A DNA stretch of 64,000 nucleotides from Kluyvera sp040932435 (GTDB lineage: Bacteria; Pseudomonadota; Gammaproteobacteria; Enterobacterales; Enterobacteriaceae), in assembly GCF_040932435.1 (NCBI RefSeq), contig NZ_JBFQGA010000001.1:434001-498000 (forward strand), given 5' to 3'. Both the position numbers and the translations under genes were made by a program. Positions 1 to 9,115 of this stretch are shown one piece after another; within the stretch, counting starts at the first letter, position 1, and each line of letters begins with the position of its first letter. Below the pieces are notes generated by a model, which saw only the letters and a program-made list of their open reading frames with translations, searched no databases and was not told where the DNA came from.

Positions 1-10
1 TTCTCTTTTA

Positions 11-556
11 ATGGACGACAATATCTTCACAAATCTTGATTTCTCTAATTTGAATATTGATTTGGACGATATTGATTGGGATCTGATAACTAATCCACAG
101 GCTACCGCTTCGAAAAAACCGAAACGTGTTTTCTCCCGATTTTACCTGAACGCGGGAGCAAGTACCTATCTGTACAACCCCACTCCGGTAACTGAGCGTG
201 AACTGATCAACGGTATAATGAGGTACATTGATGAAGCTCCATGCTCCCTTGGAGATAAGATCTCTTATTTCAAAAAGCTGCATGATCGGTGGCTTGAGCA
301 ATACGATTTTTTTCTGACAGACTTTGACTGGATGTCCCGCGATGATGAAACTCAGCTAGTATATCTCTGGGACTATCTCAAAGGAAAAAAACGAATAGCA
401 GGCTATCTTCGCCCATATAACACGTCTATGCGTTATGACATGATTATTGCGGCTATAGATGTGTGGAATGTCCAGCCTGAAGAGAAGCTGGAGTTTATTG
501 AGAAGATGAAACATGCATGGCAGGCATCAAAATCTTATCGGCGATCCGCTAAATAG
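11..556 (+). CDS. Hypothetical protein, 181 aa, acidic N-terminus
   Basis: A complete frame starts with ATG ten bases inside the window. I do not recognise the family. The first 30 residues are strongly acidic and rich in Asp, Asn and Leu. The rest has many aromatic and charged residues and a Lys/Arg-rich C-terminus. There is no signal peptide or membrane segment, so the product is probably cytoplasmic. No clear Shine-Dalgarno sequence is visible in the ten bases before the ATG, so a start further left cannot be excluded. It lies ahead of the FRG and nuclease-like genes and may belong to the same cargo, but a 460-bp gap separates them. Confidence 0.55.
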   Translation: MDDNIFTNLDFSNLNIDLDDIDWDLITNPQATASKKPKRVFSRFYLNAGASTYLYNPTPVTERELINGIMRYIDEAPCSLGDKISYFKKLHDRWLEQYDFFLTDFDWMSRDDETQLVYLWDYLKGKKRIAGYLRPYNTSMRYDMIIAAIDVWNVQPEEKLEFIEKMKHAWQASKSYRRSAK

Positions 557-1016
557 CTTTATGATCTCAGTGGTTTGTTCGTCTGATTTCTCTGTATTGT
601 TATGTATCTGAATCGACCAAGGTTCTATAGCTACCTTTCTCTTGTCCCGTTATGTACAGAGCACATAGTCGAGGTATGGAAATTAGAACGTTTACTTCTG
701 GCTCGAAGCATACAAGCTAGCTCTGAAGGTCCGCTATGAGCGAAATATAGTCATTGACTACCGAATCTCTTTCCGGCGAACGCGCTACTAAATAGCTAGC
801 GCGTGCGCAATGGCACGCTAGTGCTGATATACGTCAGGAGTAAAGCGTGATGTAAATTTTTCTGATGAATTTTCAGAATGTATCATCCAGGCTTACCGAT
901 GGCAGTGTTGTTTCGGATCAAAAAGGTGTGAAATATAAACAGCAGTGCTGATGTTTAAATAATTATCAAGTCTGGCATGATGAGAGCGAAACTTAACTTA
1001 TGCGAGGATCGCAAGT
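557..1016. other. Gene-free gap with nested inverted repeats
   Basis: I see no convincing gene in these 460 bases. A 7-bp inverted repeat (CGCGCTA at 781-787, TAGCGCG at 797-803) overlaps a second, bulged one whose right arm is GGCACGCTA at about 812-820, so two alternative stem-loops are possible. The last 20 bases hold a GAGGA motif suited to translation of the FRG gene from 1017. Confidence 0.4.
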
Positions 1017-2387
1017 ATGCTGAATCTTATCGTTGTCGGAAACCCCAACTACTACACTTTTTTTTCTGAACCCAGCGGCCATGACTCTTTCCCAGTGTCA
1101 CGACTCTTCGAATCCACGCCAGAGTCTCTCAGAAGCAGATTGCTTCCCCTGACTGAAAAAACCTATCATTTTCTTCAGGAACTGCCCGTTGTATTTATGT
1201 CCGAGCCGGAAATTGAATTCGATGAAGATAATGAAAAAATAGGTTATTTCAGCCACATCCGCTTAGGAAAAATCAGCAAGATAAGTACGTCCGTGTATAA
1301 CAGAGAAAAAGTTTTAGCGTTTGATTATGAAATTACCAGTGATATCGGCTATAAGCCCTTAACCAGCGATAAAGAGTACGTAAGTGAGCTGGAGTTGGGT
1401 AGTTTCGGACTAAACAGAACGTTCTGGGCGGTCAAAGAGATTGCCGTAAATGAGATTCTGCGTGTTTTAGGCCTTGAAGGCTATTCTAATGTTGAGCCCG
1501 CAGCAGCGAGTGCGGAAGCACCGGAGAATAATGAAGAACTTGAGATCATTGCGGATATCAATCAATACTTGCAGGTGATACTCGATCATACACAGGGAAA
1601 CGATGAAGAGGTATTTTACCGCGGTCACTCGGACATCAGCTACCAACTGGAACCCTCACTGTTCCGCAAGGATACTCAGGGTAACTATCGCTACCGCCAT
1701 CACGAATCGGACATGATAACAGAGCTGCTGACCGTGCAGCCCGCCGAGTTCAAAGACGATCGGTATATGCTAGATAAACTCGTGCGCATGCAACACTATG
1801 GCCTACCCACACGCCTGCTTGATGTATCAACAAACCCCTTGATCGCACTATATTTTGCCTGTTCTAAAATCAAGCACGATGAAAATAATCATGAAATTGA
1901 CGGGAACGTCATTATTCTGACGACGCCCAAAAGTGAAATTAAGTTTTTCGACTCGGATACCGTAAGTTGCATAGCCAATCTTTCCCGTCTTCCCTCTCGC
2001 TTCAAAAGCAGCCTGAAAACTAATCTCACCATTCCGGCGTTTAACGAATCTGAAGAGTGCGGACAACTACTACACCTGATCCGCGATGAAAAGTCCTATT
2101 TCAAAAGCATCATCGATCCGGCCCATCTAAGTAAAATTGTTGTGGTCAAAGGTCGGCTCAGTAACGCACGTATTTCGTCCCAATCAGGCGCTTTCCTGCT
2201 CTTTGGTGAAAACGTAGACCTACCGGAAACGGGACTCAGTACGCTGAACATCAAAAAGCTTGTTATTAGAAACAAAGAGCATCTGATGCAGCAACTGAGC
2301 CGCCTTGGCATTAACGAAAGCACGGTGTACCCCGGTATTGAGAAGGCGGCTACGGAAATTGCAAAACTATACGATGGACGAATCTGA
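1017..2387 (+). CDS. FRG domain-containing protein, 456 aa
   Basis: The C-terminal half carries the FRG domain (named for its Phe-Arg-Gly motif): FYRG at residues 200-203, then a conserved block around YGLPTRLLD at 261-269 followed by NPLIALYFA. The biochemical role of this domain is not established. It occurs in mobile cargo and phage-defence neighbourhoods, which fits the island context. The first 180 residues are unlike anything I recognise and may be a separate sensor or partner-binding part. No signal peptide or membrane span is seen. The start is supported by GAGGA about nine bases upstream. The next gene follows after 141 bp on the same strand, so the two may act together. Confidence 0.8.
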   Translation: MLNLIVVGNPNYYTFFSEPSGHDSFPVSRLFESTPESLRSRLLPLTEKTYHFLQELPVVFMSEPEIEFDEDNEKIGYFSHIRLGKISKISTSVYNREKVLAFDYEITSDIGYKPLTSDKEYVSELELGSFGLNRTFWAVKEIAVNEILRVLGLEGYSNVEPAAASAEAPENNEELEIIADINQYLQVILDHTQGNDEEVFYRGHSDISYQLEPSLFRKDTQGNYRYRHHESDMITELLTVQPAEFKDDRYMLDKLVRMQHYGLPTRLLDVSTNPLIALYFACSKIKHDENNHEIDGNVIILTTPKSEIKFFDSDTVSCIANLSRLPSRFKSSLKTNLTIPAFNESEECGQLLHLIRDEKSYFKSIIDPAHLSKIVVVKGRLSNARISSQSGAFLLFGENVDLPETGLSTLNIKKLVIRNKEHLMQQLSRLGINESTVYPGIEKAATEIAKLYDGRI

Positions 2388-2528
2388 TAGCGCTCTAGTC
2401 GCACGGCACGGCTGTGTGCCAGCATGGACCCATAGCAGCTTTAATCGCCGTGCAGAATGCAGTTTTCAGGTAACTTCAGAGAAACAAGTGATCTCATTTC
2501 GTTGTATTTATTAGCTGCGGAGTCATTA

Positions 2529-3581
2529 ATGGAAAGAATCAAGAGGAATCCCGAACGATTTGAACCCTTTGAGCTTTTTTCCTCGTTGGGCCAGATCTAT
2601 AATTACGATATTAAAAACCCCGAGCACCAGGATGACTTTATACAAAAGGTCACCACGTCATTAATCGCTTCCCATCAGAATCCAATTCTGCTGAACGGGA
2701 AAAGAATAGAAAACCTATTTAAACACGTTTGCGCCGCACTGAACCACTGCCAGTTTCTTAAACAGGAAGACGCCGGAGACATGATGTCAGCCGATCCCGA
2801 TCTGGTGGCACCTGACTACCGCATTATACTGAAGGATCGCCGTCAGATCTTTGTGGAAGTAAAAAACTTTAACGCGGATGACGTGACTGACGATTATCAC
2901 CTGAAGAAATCGTACAGTGATAAGGTTGAAAATTACGGTGAGCTCCATGGTATTCCAGTTTATTACGCCATCTACATCAGGATGCTGCGCCGGTGGGCGC
3001 TGGTTGCACGCTCCTCAATGAAGGAGCTAGAGCGTGAACATACCTTGACGCCGGCCTCGGCGCTCGCAAAAAGTGAGATGTACCTGCTGGGCGACCTATC
3101 GATAGCAACAGAGCCCGATCTGGTTTTTGAGCTTATCCCCGACCGGACCAAAGAAGTTTCAGTTAGTCCCGAAGGCATCGCCCATTTTACAATTGGCGGG
3201 ATTAAAATTTACTGCAATGACAGAGAAGTAACGGATAAATTTGAAATGAACACGGCGTTTCATCTGATGCGCTACGGAGAGTGGCTCTGCCCCGGTTCGG
3301 AGGCAATATTCACTGATGGTCAGCTTGAGAGCATCCGATACACATTTTCCCCGGAAGACGACGAAAATTACAAAAGACAGGGTTTCGACTTTATAGGCAC
3401 GCTGAGTTCGCTGGTCACGTCGGCTTTTAACGAGCAGACTGTGCACGACAGCCAGGTCAGGTCAGTTGACACCCGGCAGAATGTCAGACTTTTCACGATA
3501 ACCATCCCTGATGATTACAAAGGGGGAGGCCTGCCTCTGTGGCGTTTCTCAATGCAGCCAAACTATGAATTTACCGATTAA
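2529..3581 (+). CDS. PD-(D/E)XK nuclease-like hypothetical protein, 350 aa
   Basis: I do not recognise the whole protein, but residues 91-112 read D-x18-E-V-K: an aspartate, a beta-hairpin-like stretch and the strand IFVEVKN. That is the usual active-site layout of PD-(D/E)XK endonuclease folds. A DNA- or RNA-cutting role is inference. I chose the ATG at 2529 because GCGGAG lies six bases upstream; an in-frame ATG at 2457 would add 24 residues but has no ribosome site. The C-terminal half has no motif I can name. It lies directly behind the FRG gene and ahead of a gap and terminator, suggesting a two-gene unit. Confidence 0.65.
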   Translation: MERIKRNPERFEPFELFSSLGQIYNYDIKNPEHQDDFIQKVTTSLIASHQNPILLNGKRIENLFKHVCAALNHCQFLKQEDAGDMMSADPDLVAPDYRIILKDRRQIFVEVKNFNADDVTDDYHLKKSYSDKVENYGELHGIPVYYAIYIRMLRRWALVARSSMKELEREHTLTPASALAKSEMYLLGDLSIATEPDLVFELIPDRTKEVSVSPEGIAHFTIGGIKIYCNDREVTDKFEMNTAFHLMRYGEWLCPGSEAIFTDGQLESIRYTFSPEDDENYKRQGFDFIGTLSSLVTSAFNEQTVHDSQVRSVDTRQNVRLFTITIPDDYKGGGLPLWRFSMQPNYEFTD

Positions 3582-4033
3582 GAGTAATAGTGAGACATTT
3601 AATCGGGATAAGTCGCTCGCTAATTCGTTGCTACTTCACCAACTTATAAATGAGAAGACCTAGCCTAATAACCTCACAATCAACTTCATTGCGGATCCCC
3701 AAAGATAGACGGGCATAGGCGGCTTTTTATCACCTAAGCGTAAGCGCAACATAAATGATCGGGTCAATGGAATGACCTGTTCCCCGTTGAACAACACAGA
3801 TGGTTGTTAGCCACTTCCGCACTTGGCATGACTTGTCCCACCGTTTGATACGTTACTATCTTAGTAATGTCCGCTCCTGGCACTAAGCGGACATCGTTCA
3901 ATTCTGGACTGCACAATTTCCTTTACGTGTTAATCAAATATTCCAAATAATTTCAGATAGATATCATCTCTGTGAATCCCCGCCTTCCTGACTGGAACGC
4001 GGGGTTTTTAATTTTTCACGCTGAGACTACTGT
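3582..4033. other. Intergenic gap with a 9-bp inverted repeat
   Basis: No gene is seen. A perfect inverted repeat, ATGTCCGCT at 3867-3875 and AGCGGACAT at 3886-3894 with a 10-base loop, lies about 140 bp before the GTPase gene. A rho-independent terminator follows at 3978. The gap marks the boundary between the FRG/nuclease cargo and the conserved island core. Confidence 0.5.
3978..4012 (+). terminator. Rho-independent terminator before the GTPase gene
   Basis: CCCCGC pairs with GCGGGG, with an inner TTCC/GGAA pairing, followed by TTTTTAATTTTT. It would stop transcription arriving from the left, so the GTPase gene needs its own promoter or readthrough. Confidence 0.7.
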
Positions 4034-4909
4034 ATGAATAAACCTGATGGCCTTCAGGCCCTTGAACAACCGCTCGCGTCGCTTCCGCACACGCTTCGCC
4101 AGCTTATTCTTGAACGTATCCAGAACCTGACCCACTACGAACCGGTGATTGGCATCATGGGCAAAAGTGGTGCAGGTAAATCCTCTCTCTGCAACGAACT
4201 TTTCCGGGGGGAAGTGTCCCCGGTGAGTGACGTGAATGCCTGTACTCGCGACGTGCTGCGCTTCCGGTTACGCAGCGGGCGTCACAGCCTAGTGATTGTT
4301 GATTTACCGGGCGTGGGTGAAAACGGGCAGCGGGACCATGAATACCGCGCGCTGTACAGGCGCATGCTACCTGAACTGGACCTGGTGCTGTGGATCATCA
4401 AGGCCGATGACCGGGCACTGTCGGTGGACGAGCAATTCTGGCACGGCGTGATGCAGATGCATCAGCAGCAGGTGCTGTTCGTGCTGAACCAGTCCGACAA
4501 AATCGAACCCAGTCACGAATGGGATACTCTCACCAGCAAACCTTCACCGCACCAACTGAGAAATCTTAAAGCGAAGCAGGCTGCAATTATGGCGATGTTT
4601 AAACCGCATCACCCGGTCTGCGTGGTATCCGCCTGCAGCGGCTGGGGCGTGGAGGAGATGGTGGCAACCATGATGCGCTGTCTGCCTGACCGCGCCACCA
4701 GCCCGTTGGTGACACAACTGCAAGGGAGATTCTGCACAGAGCCGGTAAAGTCGCAGGCCCGTGACAGTTTCGGTGAAGCTGTGAGCCGGGTTTTCGATAC
4801 CGCAGAATCATCTTCGTTCCTGTCTGCATCGCTGAAAACGGTGATTCGTAGCGTGCGTGATGCGGTGGTGTCGGCCGCTCGGGCCGTCTGGGACTGGATA
4901 TTCTTCTGA
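4034..4909 (+). CDS. YfjP/YeeP-family GTPase
   Basis: A 291-residue P-loop GTPase of the Era/Der-like 50S-ribosome-binding type. Visible motifs are G1 GKSGAGKS at residues 43-50, G3 DLPGVG from residue 90 and G4 NQSDK at 152-156. The C-terminus has a long amphipathic stretch ending in aromatic residues. Relatives (YfjP, YeeP, YkfA) sit at the head of the conserved operon in CP4-type islands, as here. Their exact cellular role is not known to me. The length matches the family, and the start is the first ATG after the terminator. E. coli has several paralogs, so no single symbol is assigned. Confidence 0.88.
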   Translation: MNKPDGLQALEQPLASLPHTLRQLILERIQNLTHYEPVIGIMGKSGAGKSSLCNELFRGEVSPVSDVNACTRDVLRFRLRSGRHSLVIVDLPGVGENGQRDHEYRALYRRMLPELDLVLWIIKADDRALSVDEQFWHGVMQMHQQQVLFVLNQSDKIEPSHEWDTLTSKPSPHQLRNLKAKQAAIMAMFKPHHPVCVVSACSGWGVEEMVATMMRCLPDRATSPLVTQLQGRFCTEPVKSQARDSFGEAVSRVFDTAESSSFLSASLKTVIRSVRDAVVSAARAVWDWIFF

Positions 4910-5152
4910 TATCGCAATTTTCTCTGCGAATGATGAACTGGTTGTTAATGATTTGTTGATTGTGGACATGTCCTTTCCATTGCGTTTTATCATCAACTAA
5001 ATCAGGAGAAGCATCATTATCTGTCAGACGAGCGCTCATAAGGCCGGGCTGCTCATAAAAAATAGTTCCGATGTTGTCCATACCCTGTCCACCCCTTCCT
5101 TTAAAGTAATCATTATTAATTCAGATAGTTAACTTCTCAGGAGAAATCTTTC

Positions 5153-5869
5153 ATGACGCTTCAGGAGCGGCGACATGACCGGCTTGCCGTCAGGTTGTCG
5201 TTGATTATCAGCCGCCTGGTGTCCGGCGAAACTCTGTTTATTCGCAAACTGGCAACTGAATTCGGGGTGTCAGAGCGCACGCTGCGTCGTGACTTTCGGG
5301 AGCGTCTGATGTATCTCGACCTGGATTACTACCAGGGGCAGTGCAGTCTGCGCTCAGATATTCACAGTACGCGGCAGGAAATAGATATTCTGACCTTTGC
5401 TCACCGCACGGGGTTGGCCGGAGTTTTCCCGGGCTTTGACCGGCGACTGGTCAGCAGCCTGCTGGACTGTGATGATAGACCCTGTCTGGTATGGCATCAG
5501 GACAGACCACATCCCCCGGCAGGAAAGCTCTCCTTCTACAGGCTGGTCAGAGCTATTTCGGGATGTCAGCACATCACCGTTCTGACTGAAGGGGAGCGTC
5601 ATGAGGCCATCGCACCTTACCGGCTAATCGCTCTTGACGGTTACTGGTATCTTGTCGCTGAACATAACAGGCAATTACGTGTCTTCCGGCTGGATGAGAT
5701 TCATCTGGTAAGGCCATCGCGGGAAACATTTATTCGCAGTGAGCTTCTCTATCAGCTGTCGGAGGACAAACATTTTATCTCTGCCTTACCTCATTTCCGT
5801 TTTATTCAGCAGTCGCTGAATTCATTTTCTCCATCAGAAAGTCGGGGGCAATCCGGACAAACTGATTAG
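5153..5869 (+). CDS. WYL-domain transcriptional regulator (YfjR-like)
   Basis: A 238-residue protein with an N-terminal helix-turn-helix (IRKLATEFGVSERTLRRDF, about residues 37-55) and a C-terminal WYL-type ligand-binding domain with the signature GYWYLVAE. Length and layout match YfjR of CP4-57 (233 aa, from memory). It probably controls the island operon; related WYL proteins sense small ligands or nucleic acids in defence islands. GGAGAA lies eight bases before the ATG. The gene stands 243 bp from the GTPase gene with no gene between them. In K-12 CP4-57 the order is GTPase, DUF932, WYL; here WYL comes before DUF932. Confidence 0.82.
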   Translation: MTLQERRHDRLAVRLSLIISRLVSGETLFIRKLATEFGVSERTLRRDFRERLMYLDLDYYQGQCSLRSDIHSTRQEIDILTFAHRTGLAGVFPGFDRRLVSSLLDCDDRPCLVWHQDRPHPPAGKLSFYRLVRAISGCQHITVLTEGERHEAIAPYRLIALDGYWYLVAEHNRQLRVFRLDEIHLVRPSRETFIRSELLYQLSEDKHFISALPHFRFIQQSLNSFSPSESRGQSGQTD

Positions 5870-5904
5870 AGATGGTCTCCACAATTGAATGTAAGGTTAA
5901 TCTA

Positions 5905-6357
5905 ATGAAAAAATTGAAATTATTGTCTTTACTGCCAGTCATGTTTTTCCCCTTACTTATCGCAGGTAATGCTCACGCAGCACGTCCTTATAGCGGGTTC
6001 CTGCCTGCGGCAGTGAATAATAAAAGTGGGAATATATTCTGGTGTGATGCCCATCGACAGGTCAGAAAACTGTGTACAGCGACGGAAGTGGATTCAATGG
6101 GATGGTTTATTGTTGTTCGCTCGAAACCTTCCAGAGATTGTCCGGGGGGAATATGGGGGTGGATCACTCCCAGTAAAGATGATGTGGCAACAGGGTATAC
6201 CATTACTCCGGGTAAAGAATTCAATCTGACCATGAAGGATATGTGCAGTCCCGATATGAAAGTAACGTTCCGCCCGAATAAAAAGGACCCTCGTTATGAC
6301 GATCTCGTCGGGATTTATGCCGGGAAAGAAGCGTTTCGCTACAAACAAATAAAATAA
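5905..6357 (+). CDS. Secreted hypothetical protein, 150 aa
   Basis: I do not recognise the family. The start at 5905 is chosen because TAAGG lies eight bases upstream and the first 25 residues then form a clear Sec signal peptide (MKKLKLL..., hydrophobic core, cleavage after HA). An upstream in-frame ATG at 5872 would bury this signal. The mature part is about 125 residues with four cysteines that could form two disulfides, and aromatic segments such as WGW. A periplasmic location is likely. It lies just behind the WYL regulator and ahead of a second secreted protein; both may be island-specific envelope factors. Confidence 0.65.
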   Translation: MKKLKLLSLLPVMFFPLLIAGNAHAARPYSGFLPAAVNNKSGNIFWCDAHRQVRKLCTATEVDSMGWFIVVRSKPSRDCPGGIWGWITPSKDDVATGYTITPGKEFNLTMKDMCSPDMKVTFRPNKKDPRYDDLVGIYAGKEAFRYKQIK

Positions 6358-6428
6358 TCCAACTGTTTTTTCATTACTTTATTGTTTTAAACAACAAAAG
6401 CTTTATTACACGATTTGAGGACAACATT

Positions 6429-6902
6429 ATGCGACTGCCTTACGTAATATTTACATTAGCTATGCTGGCTTCTGTATCAACAGCACAGGCTATTCCCAAT
6501 ATGTGGACGAGTGGTTTTGGGATGGGCGTGACCGAATATATCATTACCAGCCCGGATAAGGTGGTGTTTAATCTGAACTGTACTGGCAATCCGGATGCGC
6601 AGAATATTCTGCAACACGGTGTTGATCTCACCCTGCCTAATGGAACATCAGTAAGTTCTCAGGACGACGGGACGGAAATAACGGTCGTCATGGATAGCAG
6701 CCAGTATCCGTTACCGTCATTCCTCGGCTGGCGAAACGGTGACAATGCCTGGGTGTCATTTATTGACGCCCTGAGCCAGGCTGCGAATTTTGATGTTTAC
6801 GTCAACGATAAAAAAGTCGGCACCTTCAGTCCGGGGCTGAAGAATACGCAGAAAGAATTATCTGACCTCAGTGGCTGCAGAACCACCCATTACAGCGATT
6901 AA
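6429..6902 (+). CDS. Secreted hypothetical protein, 157 aa (YfjT-like?)
   Basis: It begins with a signal peptide of about 21 residues ending in TAQA and has GAGG seven bases before the ATG. The mature protein has two cysteines placed far apart (about residues 51 and 150), suitable for one disulfide. The mature N-terminus, IPNMWTSGFGMGVTEY, resembles my memory of YfjT from CP4-57; this is not certain. No catalytic motif is seen. It forms a pair with the secreted protein upstream, 71 bp away, between the WYL and DUF932 genes. Confidence 0.6.
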   Translation: MRLPYVIFTLAMLASVSTAQAIPNMWTSGFGMGVTEYIITSPDKVVFNLNCTGNPDAQNILQHGVDLTLPNGTSVSSQDDGTEITVVMDSSQYPLPSFLGWRNGDNAWVSFIDALSQAANFDVYVNDKKVGTFSPGLKNTQKELSDLSGCRTTHYSD

Positions 6903-7021
6903 TCCTCCACATTTCAGTTCTCTACAGCCCGCAACACACCAACACCAGATAGCAACAGGCCATGCTCCTTCGGGAACATGGCCTTTTTGTTTTTATTTCA
7001 TTATCAGATAAGGAGTTAGCC

Positions 7022-7843
7022 ATGCGATTAGCCAGCCGCTTTGGCCGTATAAACCAGATACGACGTGACCGGCCTCTGACCCACGAAGAGCTGATGAGTC
7101 ATGTGCCCAGCGTGTTCGGGACTGACAAGCATGAATCTCGTTCAAACAGGTACACCTACATCCCGACCATCACCATCCTCGAAAGCCTGCAGCGTGAAGG
7201 TTTTGAGCCGTTCTTTGCCTGCCAGACGAAGGTTCGGGACCAGAGTAAGCGGGAACACACCAAACATATGCTTCGCCTGCGTCGTGCCGGTCAACTGACC
7301 GGACATCAGGTGCCGGAAATCATTCTACTTAACAGCCATGACGGCTCATCAAGCTACCAGATGTTGCCGGGGCTATTTCGAGGCGTCTGTACCAACGGTC
7401 TGGTCTGCGGACAGTCATTTGGCGAAGTGCGGGTACCACATAAAGGGAATGTTGTTGAGAAGGTGATTGAAGGGGCTTACGAAGTGCTCGGTGTGTTTGA
7501 CCGGGTGGAGGAGAAGCGCGATGCAATGCAGTCACTGGCACTGCCAGAACCAGCCCGTAACGCCCTGGCGAATGCCGCGCTGAAGTATCGCTTTGGTGAA
7601 GACCACCAGCCGGTCACGGTATCGCAGTTGCTGACCCCACGTCGCCGGGAGGACTACAGCGATGACCTGTGGACCGTATACCAGCGCGTGCAGGAGAACC
7701 TGATGAAAGGTGGATTGTCAGGGCGAACCGCTCAGGGGAAAAGCAACCGCACCCGTGCTGTTACCGGTATTGATGGCGATGTGAAGCTCAATCGCGCCCT
7801 GTGGGTAATGGCAGAAAACATGCTCGATTTTTTCGGGCGTTAA
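7022..7843 (+). CDS. DUF932 protein, YfjQ/YafZ family
   Basis: A 273-residue protein, the same length as YfjQ and YafZ in E. coli, which begin with nearly the same residues (MRLASRFGR). The ATG at 7022 is preceded by AAGGAG at seven bases; an in-frame start at 6962 lacks a ribosome site and adds 20 unrelated residues. DUF932 proteins are found on plasmids and islands and are related to phage and plasmid LGT-type proteins; the molecular function is not established. It is followed after 30 bp by the antirestriction gene, so the two are probably cotranscribed. Confidence 0.88.
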   Translation: MRLASRFGRINQIRRDRPLTHEELMSHVPSVFGTDKHESRSNRYTYIPTITILESLQREGFEPFFACQTKVRDQSKREHTKHMLRLRRAGQLTGHQVPEIILLNSHDGSSSYQMLPGLFRGVCTNGLVCGQSFGEVRVPHKGNVVEKVIEGAYEVLGVFDRVEEKRDAMQSLALPEPARNALANAALKYRFGEDHQPVTVSQLLTPRRREDYSDDLWTVYQRVQENLMKGGLSGRTAQGKSNRTRAVTGIDGDVKLNRALWVMAENMLDFFGR

Positions 7844-7873
7844 AAAACAGTTGCGGCATAAGGAGATAGTTTA

Positions 7874-8317
7874 ATGAATACACAAAATCATCAGTTCGCG
7901 GAGCATACCGCAATTACTGCCTCAGTGGTCCCGGACGAGTTACGCATCGGCTTCTGGCCGCAGCACTTTGGCTCCATCCCACAATGGATAACCCTTGAAC
8001 CTCGCATTTTCGCCTGGATGGATCGGCTGTGTGCCGATTACCAAGGTGGTATCTGGCGCTTTTCGACACTCAGCAACGGCGGCGCTTTTATGGCTCCCGA
8101 GTCAGATCACGATGAGAAGTGGACATTGTTCAACAGCATGAATGGCAATGGCGCAGAGCTTACCAGTGAAGCTGCAGGGATAGTCGCCTGCCTGATGGCT
8201 TACAGCCACCATGCCTGTCGTACCGAGTGTGACGCGATGACTGAGCACTATTATCGTTTACGCGACTACGCGCTGAACCATCCGGAATGCAGCGCCATTA
8301 TGTATCTCATTGACTGA
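7874..8317 (+). CDS. Antirestriction protein, ArdB/KlcA family (YfjX-like)
   Basis: A 147-residue protein with the ArdB/KlcA signature: the segment RIGFWPQHFG near residue 30, then the central GGIWRF...NGGAFMAP region. Relatives inhibit type I restriction enzymes without mimicking DNA, which helps mobile DNA enter new hosts. The length agrees with YfjX/YafX (about 150 aa). AAGGAG precedes the ATG. The stop is 12 bp before the next gene's chosen start, a tight operon arrangement with the RadC-like gene. Confidence 0.85.
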   Translation: MNTQNHQFAEHTAITASVVPDELRIGFWPQHFGSIPQWITLEPRIFAWMDRLCADYQGGIWRFSTLSNGGAFMAPESDHDEKWTLFNSMNGNGAELTSEAAGIVACLMAYSHHACRTECDAMTEHYYRLRDYALNHPECSAIMYLID

Positions 8318-8329
8318 GGAATGCCTGAC

Positions 8330-8872
8330 ATGAATACCGCATTATCCCCGGTGTCATCGCAGCCTGAACTCTTTCCACTGGCGATTATGGCCCAGCATGG
8401 TTGTTTGCTCCCCGCGACCTCCGGATTAACCCCCTATGCCCAACGCACCATTCGTCGTGCCATCAACCTGCTGGATAAATATTTGCGCCAGCCCGGTATA
8501 TCCTTTACCTCTAGTACTGCTGCCCGTGACTGGCTTCGGTTACATCTGGCAGGACAAGAACGGGAAGTGTTTATGGTGCTCTATCTTGATAACCAGCACC
8601 GTTTACTGGAGAGTGAAACGCTATTTGCCGGTTCGATTAACCATGTTCAGGTCCATCCCCGTGAGGTAGTGAAGTCAGCGCTTCGCTTCAATGCTGAAGC
8701 TGTCGTACTGGCGCATAACCATCCATCCGGTGATCCGGAGCCCAGTCAGTGTGACCGCAACATTACGGGCAGGCTTAAAGAAGCGCTGGCACTGGTTGAT
8801 GTGAACACGCTCGATCATCTAGTCATCGGTTCAGAGGGCATAGTGTCGTTTGCAGAGCGAGGCTGGATATGA
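8330..8872 (+). CDS. RadC family protein (YfjY/YkfG/YeeS type)
   Basis: A 180-residue JAB/MPN-domain protein. The zinc-site motif HNHPSG followed by SxxD is visible (AHNHPSGDPEPSQCD), as is the upstream glutamate in QEREVF. E. coli relatives are about 160 aa; the extra length is at the N-terminus. I prefer the ATG at 8330, ten bases after GAGGA, over the ATG at 8321, which touches that motif. Despite the name, these proteins are not shown to act in DNA repair. The stop codon overlaps the next gene's ATG (ATGA), so translation is coupled. Confidence 0.87.
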   Translation: MNTALSPVSSQPELFPLAIMAQHGCLLPATSGLTPYAQRTIRRAINLLDKYLRQPGISFTSSTAARDWLRLHLAGQEREVFMVLYLDNQHRLLESETLFAGSINHVQVHPREVVKSALRFNAEAVVLAHNHPSGDPEPSQCDRNITGRLKEALALVDVNTLDHLVIGSEGIVSFAERGWI

Positions 8873-9090
8873 AAATCATCAGCAAACGCCAGGCAATGAC
8901 CCTGTACCGGCAGCATCCTGGCTCCCGACTGTTTCGCTTCAGTACGGGCAAATATAAATGGTCAGGCAGTATCTGCCATTATGCTGGCCGCGAGGTGGAG
9001 GACATACGCGGCGTTCTGGCCGTGTTTGCTGAACGTCGTCAGGACCGCAATGGTCCCTATGTCATTCTTCGAAGCGTCACTCTCAATTAA
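8869..9090 (+). CDS. DUF987 family protein (YeeT/YkfF type)
   Basis: A 73-residue protein, the same size as YeeT, with the same framework: MKIISKRxAM, FSTGKYKW, GVLAVFAERRQDRNGPY. It always sits between radC-like and cbeA genes in these islands, as here. Its function is unknown. It overlaps the RadC-like gene by four bases and precedes cbeA by 25 bp. Confidence 0.85.
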   Translation: MKIISKRQAMTLYRQHPGSRLFRFSTGKYKWSGSICHYAGREVEDIRGVLAVFAERRQDRNGPYVILRSVTLN

Positions 9091-9115
9091 TCCTTCACTT
9101 TAATCAGGAACAATA

